DNA of 64,000 nucleotides from Candidatus Villigracilis proximus (GTDB lineage Bacteria > Chloroflexota > Anaerolineae > Anaerolineales > Villigracilaceae), in contig JADKBB010000004.1 in the NCBI GenBank assembly GCA_016715195.1, positions 62,001-126,000 of the forward strand, written 5' to 3'. How positions within the stretch are numbered: position 1 is the first letter of the stretch; the number at the start of each line of letters is the position of its first letter. Positions 46,234 through 54,127 of the stretch are shown here, in pieces. The notes below the pieces were generated by a model. The model was not told the DNA's origin. It saw only the letters and a list, made by a program, of their open reading frames with translations, and did not search any database. The translations under genes and the position numbers were made by a program.

Positions 46234-49200
46234 CTACGGCAGATTAAATGCCCTGACCAGGAAGACCGCCATCTGGGCACGGGTGACTGAGTCGTTGGGA
46301 CAGTAGTTGCTGTTGCCACAACCGGCGGTGATGCCGTCTGCCACCAGTTGTTTGATGAAGGCCGCAGCAAAGGCATCGGTGGCGACATCGTTGAAGCCGG
46401 TACTGACTCCCACCGCGGGCGGAGTATAGCCCGAGCCGTTCCTGGCTTTCAATAGGAAGATCGCCATCTGCGCGCGGGTGACGGTGGCATCAGGGCAGTA
46501 ATTTCCAGCACCACAGCCAGAGGTAATGCCTTCAGCAGCCAGTTGTTTGATCCAGGCTGCGGCCCAGTAATCGGTGGCGACATCGCCGAAGCCAGTGCTG
46601 ACTCCCACGGCAGGCGGTGCATAGCTTGAACCATGAATCCCTTTCAACAGGAAGATCGCCATTTGCGCGCGTGTCACCGTGCTATCAGGGCAGTAATTCA
46701 ATGGAACGGTTGAACAACCGCCGGTGATGCCAGCTTTGAACAGACGCTCAATATAGCTATTTGCCCAATAGTCAAATGGTACATCTTCAAAGACCGGCGA
46801 CTTGCTCACGGTATAACTTTCACCAGTAGTGAAGCCGGCAGCCAATGAATTAAGGGATGCATCCTTGATGCTGTCATCGTCCAGCACATTTAGGCGGATG
46901 GTGCCGTTGCCGCTGCCGGTGTTGACTGTGACAGTGTAGACACTGCCTGAGCCGCTGATTCCGCTCAGGGCGGGGGAAGATACGCCGCTGGTCGTCAAAC
47001 TAAAATCGCTGATGTCCACACCTATCACCGATTCAGAGAAGGTGACGGTGAAGTTCACACTGGATAATGTGGTGGGGTTTGGGTTGACGCGCACGCTGGA
47101 TATAACTGTGGGCGCTAAACTGTCGAACGAGCGCAGCTCAGAGCCTTTTTCATCGTCACCCAGGGCGCCAAAAAACAGTTCACCATTAAAAACAATCATA
47201 CCGGTTGGCGAAGAACCGAGTATACCGCTTCTATAATCGGCGACCATGCTGGGTGGATTGACGCCATCATATACCCATAATTCTTCGCCTGAGACCCCAT
47301 ATATATCCGCGTTGAAATATAATTTACCGTTATAGACGGCAAGATCATTAGGGGAGGAACTTGCCGCGCCGCTATTAATATCGACTGCCATACTGGGAGG
47401 ATTCGTGCCATCATAGACCCATAATTCGCTTCCGCTGCCACTGTCGTCCTCCGCTCGAAAATACAATTTGTTATTAAAGACAGCCAGATTGGCTGGGTAA
47501 GAGCTGCCGCCGCTGTTTATATCCGCAGCCAGCGTGGGGGCGTTGGTTCCGTCATATTGCCATAATTCAGTTCCCGCGCCACCATCGCCTTCGGCAGAAA
47601 AATACAATTTGTTGTTGAAGATCGCCGGATCGGATGGGTAGGAGCCGCCGCTGGTGTTTATGTCCGCAACCTGCGTAGGAGCATTGGTGCCGTCATAAAC
47701 CCATAACTCGGCGCCTGCACCATCGCTATCTGCGGAAAAATACAACTTATTGTTGAATACAATCAGATTGGATGGGTAGGAGCTATTCGTCCCACTGCGA
47801 ATGTCGAGAGCCAGGCTCGGAGGGTTGGTTCCGTCATATTTCCATAATTCATACCCCGCGCCATCGTTGCCATCCGCCGCAAAATACAACATGCCATTGA
47901 ACGCAGCCAGATCTTCGGTTGAGGAACTTTCTATGCCGCTCCAAATGTCGCTGACCAGTGTGGAATTTATGCCGTTATAGACCCATAACTCCCTGCCAAT
48001 GCCGCTGCCATCATCTGCCGAAAAATACAATTTATTGTTGAATACTGCAAACTGATCCGGGAAGGATCCGTGAGTTTCGTTGTTAATATCCAAAACCATG
48101 GACGGCGCGTTGGTGCCATCGTAAACCCACAACTCATTGTCTGCCCCATTATTCCCATTTGCCGAAAAATAGAGTTTGCTATTAAAGACCTCAAGACTCT
48201 CCGGGTACGAATCGCCCAATCCGCTCCAGATGTCAGCGACCAGACTGGGATCGTTGGTGCCATCGTACACCCACAGCTCGTATCCCGTACCGGCATCGCC
48301 ATTTGCCTGGAAATAAAGTTTGCTGTTGAAGACAGCCATATCTAACGGGAAAGAACCCTCCGCGCCGCTCTGAATATCCTTGACCAGGCTGGGGGGATTG
48401 ACGCCATCGTACACCCATAATTCATAATCCTGCCCACCGCCGGAACCATCACTGGCTTGGAAATAAAGTTTGCTGTTGAAAACCGTCATATGAACTGGAT
48501 AGGAACTATCCCCTCCGACCCAGATATCAGCGACGCGGCTGGGAGCGTTGGTGCCATCGTATTTCCACAATTCATACCCCGCGCCATCCCCCCCATCTGC
48601 GCTGAAATATAAATTGGCGCCAAAAGCGGTCATGAAAGATGGATAGGAACTGCCCGCGCCGCTTTTAACATCCGCAGCCAGGCTGGGAGGATTAACGCCA
48701 TCGTAGACCCATAGCTCATTTCCAGTAGTACCAAGACCGTCATCTGCGCTGAAATATAATTTGCTGTTGAAAACAGCCAGATTTCTCGGGTCGGAACCGG
48801 CACCGCCGCTCTGGATATCTGCAGCCATGCTGGGGGGATTGACGCCATCATATACCCATAGCTCAGTACCTGAGCCGTTATTACCATCCGCGCCAAAATA
48901 TAATTTACTGTTGAAAACGGCAAATTCATTAAAACTACTATTAAGGGAGCTTTGCGGACCGCTATAAATATCCGCCACCAGACTGGCATTAACGCCATCA
49001 TACATCCATAACTCGGTTCCCGAAACTGCGCTCCCGTTTGCGGCAAAATATAAATTGCCATTAAAGAGCACCGCGTCCGTTATATAGGAACCATCTTCGC
49101 CAAGTTCGATGGGGTTAATATCATCCACCAGTTTAATCGCGGATACAGCCTGAGTGGCCGCCGTGTTTTGCAGTAACAGGATTGCGGCGATCAGAATGGA

Positions 49201-49239
49201 TATCCCCCGTAAAATATATTTCTTAAACGATTTGGTCAT
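46234..49239 (-). CDS. ELWxxDG-repeat double propeller + Ig-like + SLH protein
   Basis: 1001 aa from the ATG at 49239, with GGAG 8 bases upstream; the ATG at 49254 overlaps that site. Signal peptide MTKSFKKYILRGISILIAAILLL. Fourteen repeats of ~48 residues follow, each with a KLYFSADG strand and ELWVYDGTNPPS (the ELWxxDGT repeat family); the first and fourteenth (LFFGALGD...ELRSFDS) are the most diverged. Fourteen is two seven-bladed propellers. One Ig-like domain and three SLH-like repeats ending FNLP complete it. Frame intact over 3 kb. The 318-bp upstream region has several dyads, so regulation may be complex. Confidence 0.87.
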   Translation of the reverse strand: MTKSFKKYILRGISILIAAILLLQNTAATQAVSAIKLVDDINPIELGEDGSYITDAVLFNGNLYFAANGSAVSGTELWMYDGVNASLVADIYSGPQSSLNSSFNEFAVFNSKLYFGADGNNGSGTELWVYDGVNPPSMAADIQSGGAGSDPRNLAVFNSKLYFSADDGLGTTGNELWVYDGVNPPSLAADVKSGAGSSYPSFMTAFGANLYFSADGGDGAGYELWKYDGTNAPSRVADIWVGGDSSYPVHMTVFNSKLYFQASDGSGGGQDYELWVYDGVNPPSLVKDIQSGAEGSFPLDMAVFNSKLYFQANGDAGTGYELWVYDGTNDPSLVADIWSGLGDSYPESLEVFNSKLYFSANGNNGADNELWVYDGTNAPSMVLDINNETHGSFPDQFAVFNNKLYFSADDGSGIGRELWVYNGINSTLVSDIWSGIESSSTEDLAAFNGMLYFAADGNDGAGYELWKYDGTNPPSLALDIRSGTNSSYPSNLIVFNNKLYFSADSDGAGAELWVYDGTNAPTQVADINTSGGSYPSDPAIFNNKLYFSAEGDGGAGTELWQYDGTNAPTLAADINSGGSSYPANLAVFNNKLYFRAEDDSGSGSELWVYDGTNPPSMAVDINSGAASSSPNDLAVYNGKLYFNADIYGVSGEELWVYDGVNPPSMVADYRSGILGSSPTGMIVFNGELFFGALGDDEKGSELRSFDSLAPTVISSVRVNPNPTTLSSVNFTVTFSESVIGVDISDFSLTTSGVSSPALSGISGSGSVYTVTVNTGSGNGTIRLNVLDDDSIKDASLNSLAAGFTTGESYTVSKSPVFEDVPFDYWANSYIERLFKAGITGGCSTVPLNYCPDSTVTRAQMAIFLLKGIHGSSYAPPAVGVSTGFGDVATDYWAAAWIKQLAAEGITSGCGAGNYCPDATVTRAQMAIFLLKARNGSGYTPPAVGVSTGFNDVATDAFAAAFIKQLVADGITAGCGNSNYCPNDSVTRAQMAVFLVRAFNLP

Positions 49240-49339
49240 GTGTATGATCTCCATTATTATATTTTTAAGTAAAAGAATTTGAAAAACAACTGAATACTTA
49301 TTAAATTCTGATTCTGATTTTTTGCGACGCTTCTCCTTA

Positions 49340-49457
49340 AGACAGATTTCTGTCTATCCTTCGTAACCAAATACAGATTTGGATTTTAAGCGAAATATAA
49401 TACCCGCAGTCACAAATTGCGCATTCCCCCTTCTCTAAAAAAAGCGTGATTTGTGAC
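49340..49457. promoter_or_regulatory. three inverted repeats upstream of the ELWxxDG gene
   Basis: AGACAGA-tt-TCTGTCT (49340-49355), CCAAAT-acag-ATTTGG (49367-49382), and a wider pair GTCACAAATTGCGC (49409-49422) / GCGTGATTTGTGAC (49444-49457, 12 of 14 complementary). The last contains TTTGTGACAAG, an 11-mer also present in the GTGACA tandem repeat at STAND regulator 1. Candidate operators or a structured leader. Confidence 0.4.
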
Positions 49458-49467
49458 AAGCTCGGTA

Positions 49468-49513
49468 TAAAATAAAAAGCCAAACAATTGAGATGGTCTG
49501 GCTTTTTATTTTA
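49468..49513 (-). terminator. intrinsic terminator of PD40 gene
   Basis: Perfect 15-bp arms (49468-49482 and 49499-49513) built on AAAAAGCCA / TGGCTTTTT with T-rich ends. Confidence 0.85.
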
Positions 49514-49557
49514 CTTATCCAAATGAATTAAGAGTTTGCAGATACTCCGGTCATAAA

Positions 49558-51455
49558 CTACGGCAGATTAAATGCCCTGACCAGGAAGACCGCCATCTGC
49601 GCACGGGTGACTGAGTCGTTGGGACAGTAGTTGCTGTTGCCACAACCGGCGGTGATGCCGTCTGCCACCAGTTGTTTGATGAAGGCCGCAGCAAAGGCAT
49701 CGGTGGCGACATCGTTGAAGCCGGTGCTGACTCCCACGGCGGGCGGAGTATAGCTCGAGCCGTTTTTGGCTTTCAATAGGAAGACCGCCATCTGCGCGCG
49801 GGTGACTGTGTTATCAGGGCAGTAATTTCCACCGCCGCATCCGCTGGTGACGCCTTCGGCGGCCAGTTGTTTGATCCAGGCTGCGGCCCAGTAATCAGTG
49901 GCGACATCACTAAAGCCGGTGCTGACTCCACCGCGGGCGGGGTATAGCTTGAACCGTGAATACCCTTCAATAGGAAGATCGCCATCTGTGCGCGGGTGAC
50001 GGTGCTATCGGGGCAGTAATTCAACGGAACGGTTGAACAACCGCCGGTGATGCTGGCATTGTAGAGGCGTTCGATGTAGCTGCTGGCCCAATAGGTTAAT
50101 GGAACATCGCTGAACGTGGCGGTAGGAACGTCGTTTTCATGAACAAAGATATCCAGCACCCCATTGCTATCCCCACTGACCAGATTGGTGGCAGAGGAAG
50201 AGAAAGCCACATAAAGCCCATCCGCCGAGATAGAGGGATTATATGAGCTGTCATTCCCCTCTGTTCCACTCGAATCAACCGAAATGCGAGTGGCGTCGCC
50301 CGTCTGACGGTCATGGATGAAAATATCTTGCTTCAAGTTACTATCCACCCCGCTGACCAGGTTGGTACTCTCAGAAGCGAAAGCCACATAACGCCCATCG
50401 GCCGAGATGGAGGGGTTATATGAGTTGCTATTCCCCTCTACGCCGCTCGAATCAATCGAAACACGGCTAGTCTGGCCCGTCTGACGGTCACGGACGAAAA
50501 TGTCGTAAGTGTTGTTCGTATCCCCGCTGACCAGGTTGCTGGCAAAGGAATGGAAAGCCACATAGCGCCCATCCGCTGAGATGGAGGGAGCGAATGAGTC
50601 GCTGCCTCCTTCTACTCCGCTCGAATTAACCGAGACGCGGCTGGTCTGGTTCGTCTGAAGGTCACGGACGAAAATATCCGAAGAGCTGTTCGTATCCCCG
50701 CTGACCAGGTTGCTGGCATAGGAATAGAAAACCACATAATGCCCATCTGCCGAGATGGATGCGGAATGTGAGTTGTTATCGCCCTGTATTCCACTCGAAT
50801 CAACTGAAACGCGAATGGTCTGGTTTGTCTGACGGTCACGGACGAAAATATCGTTCAGGCCGTTCGTATCCCCGCTGACCAGATTGGTGGCTTCGGACTC
50901 GAAAGTCACATAACGCCCATCTGTCGAGATGGATGGGTTGTATGCGTCGCTGCCTCCCTGTACTCCGCTCGAATCAACCGAAACGCGAGTGGTCTGACTC
51001 GTCTGACGGTCATGGACAAAAACATCGCTCAGGCCGTTCGTATCCCCGCTGACCAGGTTGGTGGCAGAAGAATGGAAAGCCACATAACGCCCATCCGCCG
51101 AGATGAAGTTAGCGTATGAGCCGCCATCTGCCTCTGTCCCACTCGAATCGACCGAGACGCGAGTGGTCTGGTTCGTCTGACGGTCACGGACGAAAATATC
51201 GCGCCCGTTGTTTGTATCCCCAGCCACCAGGTTGCTGGCGTCGGATTCAAAAGCCACATAACGTCCATCGGCCGAGATGGAGGGGAAGTAAATGTATGAG
51301 TCGCCATCTGCCTGCGTCCCGCTGGTAGCAATCGAGACGCGAGTGGTATCACCGGACGCGGCCAGCGCTACGCCCGAAAAGCTGAGCAGCATGGCCACAA
51401 GCAGAAGCGCAGACAGCGCTCGCCCAAGATGATGAAAAATGTGTTTGGTTGTCAT
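49558..51455 (-). CDS. PD40/TolB-like seven-repeat propeller + SLH protein (one frameshift)
   Basis: AAAGGAG precedes the ATG; signal peptide MTTKHIFHHLGRALSALLLVAMLL...LAASG. Seven repeats of ~58 residues (SISADGRYVAF, NLVSGDTN, DIFVRDRQT, RVSVDSSG) match the WD40-like PD40/TolB blade type and make one propeller. The frame is lost in SLH repeat 2 at 49928-49929, where CTCCACC replaces the CTCCCACC seen in the other genes; adding one C gives 633 codons (632 aa) and a complete three-repeat SLH-like end with FNLP. Unrepaired, the first frame runs to 49773 with a nonsense tail. Confidence 0.8.
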
Positions 51456-51515
51456 AGTGTTTTCTCCTTTGATGTTTGAGTCTTAAAGAATGTCCCGAAA
51501 GTTTTGTGAAATTCT

Positions 51516-51615
51516 CTACCGTACATCCAAACCCTAAAAGGTCTCTGTTCCTTTCGTGAATTCGAGATTTTCAAAAAAGACCTTTAGAGTTTTTTACGAG
51601 AGGATTGTACGGTAG
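51516..51615. repeat. 100-bp palindromic element with 10-bp perfect ends
   Basis: CTACCGTACA (51516-51525) is the exact complement of TGTACGGTAG (51606-51615). Inside, CCCTAAAAGGTCT faces AGACCTTTAGAG, so most of the element folds into one imperfect hairpin around TTCGTGAATTCGAG. No ORF and no certain target duplication. It sits between the start of the PD40 gene and the terminator of the next gene. Confidence 0.55.
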
Positions 51616-51670
51616 CAAATGTAAAAAAAATTTGGTCGTTTTGGATAACCTCCGATACGGTTTCAGTCAA

Positions 51671-51710
51671 AAAATCAGTTGGCATACCGAACGCCATGCC
51701 AACTGATTTT
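51671..51710 (-). terminator. intrinsic terminator
   Basis: AAAATCAGTTGGCAT and its perfect 15-base complement around a 10-base loop, followed by A/T-rich sequence; serves the gene ending at 51732. Confidence 0.88.
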
Positions 51711-51731
51711 TTGGATAATTATTCGAAAGTT

Positions 51732-53858
51732 TTACGGCAGATTAAATGCCCTGACCAGGAAGACCGCCATCTGCGCGCGGGTGACTGAGTCGTTGGGACA
51801 GTAGTTGCTATTGCCGCATCCGGCAGTGATGCCATCGGACACGAGTTGTTTGATGAAGGCCGCGCCAAAGGCATCAGTGGCGACATCGTTGAAGCCGGTA
51901 CTGACTCCCACGGCGGGCGGGGTGTAGCTTGAACCGTTCTTGGCTTTCAAAAGGAAGATTGCCATCTGTGCGCGGGTGACAACACTATCAGGACAATAGT
52001 TGCCATTGCCGCATCCGCTGGTGATGCCTTCGGCAGCCAGTTGCTTGATCCAGGCTGCGGCCCAGTAATCGGTGGCGACATCGCCGAAGCCGGTGCTGAC
52101 TCCCACGGCGGGCGGGGTGTAGCTTGAACCGTGGATACCCTTCAATAGAAAGATCGCCATTTGCGCGCGGGTGACGGTGGCGTCGGGGCAATAATTCAAC
52201 GGAACCGTTGAGCAACCGCCGGTGATGCCGGCATTGTACAGGCGTTCGATGTAGCTGCTGGCCCAATAGGTTAATGGAACATCGCTGAATGTGGCTGCTT
52301 TGCTGATGGTGTAGGTTTCACCGCCAGTGAAGCCATCGGATAAGGAATTAAGTGATACATCTTTAATAGTGCTGTCATTGAGCACATCCAGGCGGATGGT
52401 GCCATTGCCGCTGCCGGTGTTGACTGTGATAGTGTAGCTGCTGCCTGTACCGCTGAATCCACTAAGGGCGGGGGAAGATACGCCGGTTGTCGTCAGGATG
52501 AAGTCGCTTAAGTCCACTCCAGTGACGGGTTCTGAGAAGCTGACGGTGAAGTCTACACTGGCGAGGTTGGTGGGGTTGGCAGATGCGCGGATAGAGGTAG
52601 TGACCGCGGGGATCGTCGCATCGGGGACTTCATACGAACCTAAATCGCTTATGGCTGTGTTATTTCCATCACCATCCTGTGGACGAGCGACTCCATTTTG
52701 TGAAGTGTTATACACAAGCGTATCATCGCCGGCGTCGATTGCGGGAGAGCCGGGTAGCAGCGCAAAGGTCTGAGTGGCGCCGCCGTTATTAGCAAGCGGA
52801 CCAAGGTTCGGGTCGGAACTGAGCATGGGGGTTCCGCACATGTTTCCCGTGGCGCCGTTGGTTTCGATCAAGTTGTTGATATTCGTGGCAATTGTGTTTG
52901 CATTCGCAAAAGCATTATAGCAATCGCTTCCACTGTTATTGGCAAGAATACTGTTCGTTAAGTGGAGAACACCATTGATCTCATTGTAAACACCTCCGTT
53001 TGATGTACTGCCATTTCCTGAGATGGTACTGTGAATTACGGTTAAATTTGCCCCCGCCTTATTTATGATCGCGCCAACGCTGCTTCCACCCGCATTCCCG
53101 GATATGGTGGAGTTGTTTATAAAAAGAGTTGCTATATTATAAATTCCGCCGCCATCAAAATTTACCGCCTCATTGTTTAATACAGTTGTCTTAACTAATG
53201 AGACGGAGCCGGCAGCATTGTAGATACCGCCCCCGGAATAAGCTTTTCCGCTGGCAATCTGGCTATTGGTTATTGTCATCATCCCCCCATTGTTATAAAT
53301 ACTACCGCCACTCTGGGCGGTGCTGTTTGTCAGAAGGCTGTTGGTTATGGTCAGGGTGCCGCTATTGAGAATATTTCCGCCGGCATTGTTTACTGTAATA
53401 TGGCAGGGATCAAAGCAGTTACCATGTTTTACGGTCAGGTTGTCGAGAGTTAAGCTGCCGGCAGCGCCTACTTCAAACACCCGATACTGATGCGGACAAA
53501 AGCCGCCGAGCGGGTCGCAGGCGTGCGCCATAATGATGGTATTTGCTATGCCATTACCAGTAATCAAGATGGGTGTCGTAACCGCCGGTAATTGACTAGT
53601 AAGTGTGATGGTATTATTGCCGGCAAATATAATTATGTCGGTGCCGGATCCCGCCGCGCAATCGGTGGAGCCGGATGTGCTGTCGTTGTTGGCATTTGTG
53701 ATGGCTTCGCGCAGGGTACAGAATCCGTCACTTGCCAGGGTGTCGGCTGTGCTGTTGACAGTAATTCCACCCGCGTAGGCAGGTTTGGTACCTGCCAGGA
53801 TAATCATCAAGCTTAGGCTAAGAAACACATAAAATAATTTCACTAAAATGGATCGCAT
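51732..53858 (-). CDS. CTLREA-type beta-helix + Ig-like + SLH protein
   Basis: 708 aa, intact. AAGGAG; signal peptide MRSILVKLFYVFLSLSLMIILAG ending near AYAGG and related to that of the 808-aa protein at 34106. A CTLREA form of the CSLREA motif (DGFCTLREAITNANND) begins a beta-helix (GGSIYNNGG, TITNSQ, STISGNG) capped by SPAIDAGDD...SDLGSYEV. One Ig-like domain (SSVR-like TSIRASANPTNLAS, VSFSEPVTGVDLSDF) and three SLH-like repeats ending FNLP follow. An inverted repeat lies 24-64 bases upstream of the start. Binding function inferred; no catalytic site seen. Confidence 0.85.
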   Translation of the reverse strand: MRSILVKLFYVFLSLSLMIILAGTKPAYAGGITVNSTADTLASDGFCTLREAITNANNDSTSGSTDCAAGSGTDIIIFAGNNTITLTSQLPAVTTPILITGNGIANTIIMAHACDPLGGFCPHQYRVFEVGAAGSLTLDNLTVKHGNCFDPCHITVNNAGGNILNSGTLTITNSLLTNSTAQSGGSIYNNGGMMTITNSQIASGKAYSGGGIYNAAGSVSLVKTTVLNNEAVNFDGGGIYNIATLFINNSTISGNAGGSSVGAIINKAGANLTVIHSTISGNGSTSNGGVYNEINGVLHLTNSILANNSGSDCYNAFANANTIATNINNLIETNGATGNMCGTPMLSSDPNLGPLANNGGATQTFALLPGSPAIDAGDDTLVYNTSQNGVARPQDGDGNNTAISDLGSYEVPDATIPAVTTSIRASANPTNLASVDFTVSFSEPVTGVDLSDFILTTTGVSSPALSGFSGTGSSYTITVNTGSGNGTIRLDVLNDSTIKDVSLNSLSDGFTGGETYTISKAATFSDVPLTYWASSYIERLYNAGITGGCSTVPLNYCPDATVTRAQMAIFLLKGIHGSSYTPPAVGVSTGFGDVATDYWAAAWIKQLAAEGITSGCGNGNYCPDSVVTRAQMAIFLLKAKNGSSYTPPAVGVSTGFNDVATDAFGAAFIKQLVSDGITAGCGNSNYCPNDSVTRAQMAVFLVRAFNLP

Positions 53859-53881
53859 AAATTTCTCCTTGATTTATAAAG

Positions 53882-53922
53882 TGGAATATCACAATAAAAG
53901 GTAAGCCTAACTAGATATTCCA
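53882..53922. promoter_or_regulatory. spaced inverted repeat upstream of the 708-aa gene
   Basis: TGGAATATC (53882-53890) and GATATTCCA (53914-53922) are perfect complements 23 bp apart. Could be an operator with two half-sites about three turns apart, or a leader hairpin. Confidence 0.35.
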
Positions 53923-54028
53923 GAGTATTTTACTCTACTTATTAGTGGCTTCTTTTTTTTAAATTGGGCTGTGAATAGTACTTTTGGCTTTTATTTAAAT
54001 CCATATTTTTAGGCATAAAAACAAAACG

Positions 54029-54056
54029 CCGCCCCAGGTATATATACCTGGGGCGG
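54029..54056 (-). terminator. intrinsic terminator
   Basis: A perfect 28-base GC-rich palindrome (CCGCCCCAGG... / ...CCTGGGGCGG); read leftward it is followed by GTTTTGTTTTT. It lies downstream of the gene ending at 54128. Confidence 0.9.
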
Positions 54057-54127
54057 GTGTGCTAATGCTTTTTTGAATATCAACCAAAAAAGCGAATTCC
54101 AACTTACGGTTTACTCAAAGTCTGTCA

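Larger units (their letters stand above)
49240..49557. other. intergenic region rich in dyads
   Basis: 318 bp with no gene. From left to right: the leader of the ELWxxDG gene, three dyads (49340-49457), the terminator of the next gene (49468-49513), and a ~45-bp segment before the stop at 49558 that is shared with 40940-40985. Confidence 0.7.
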
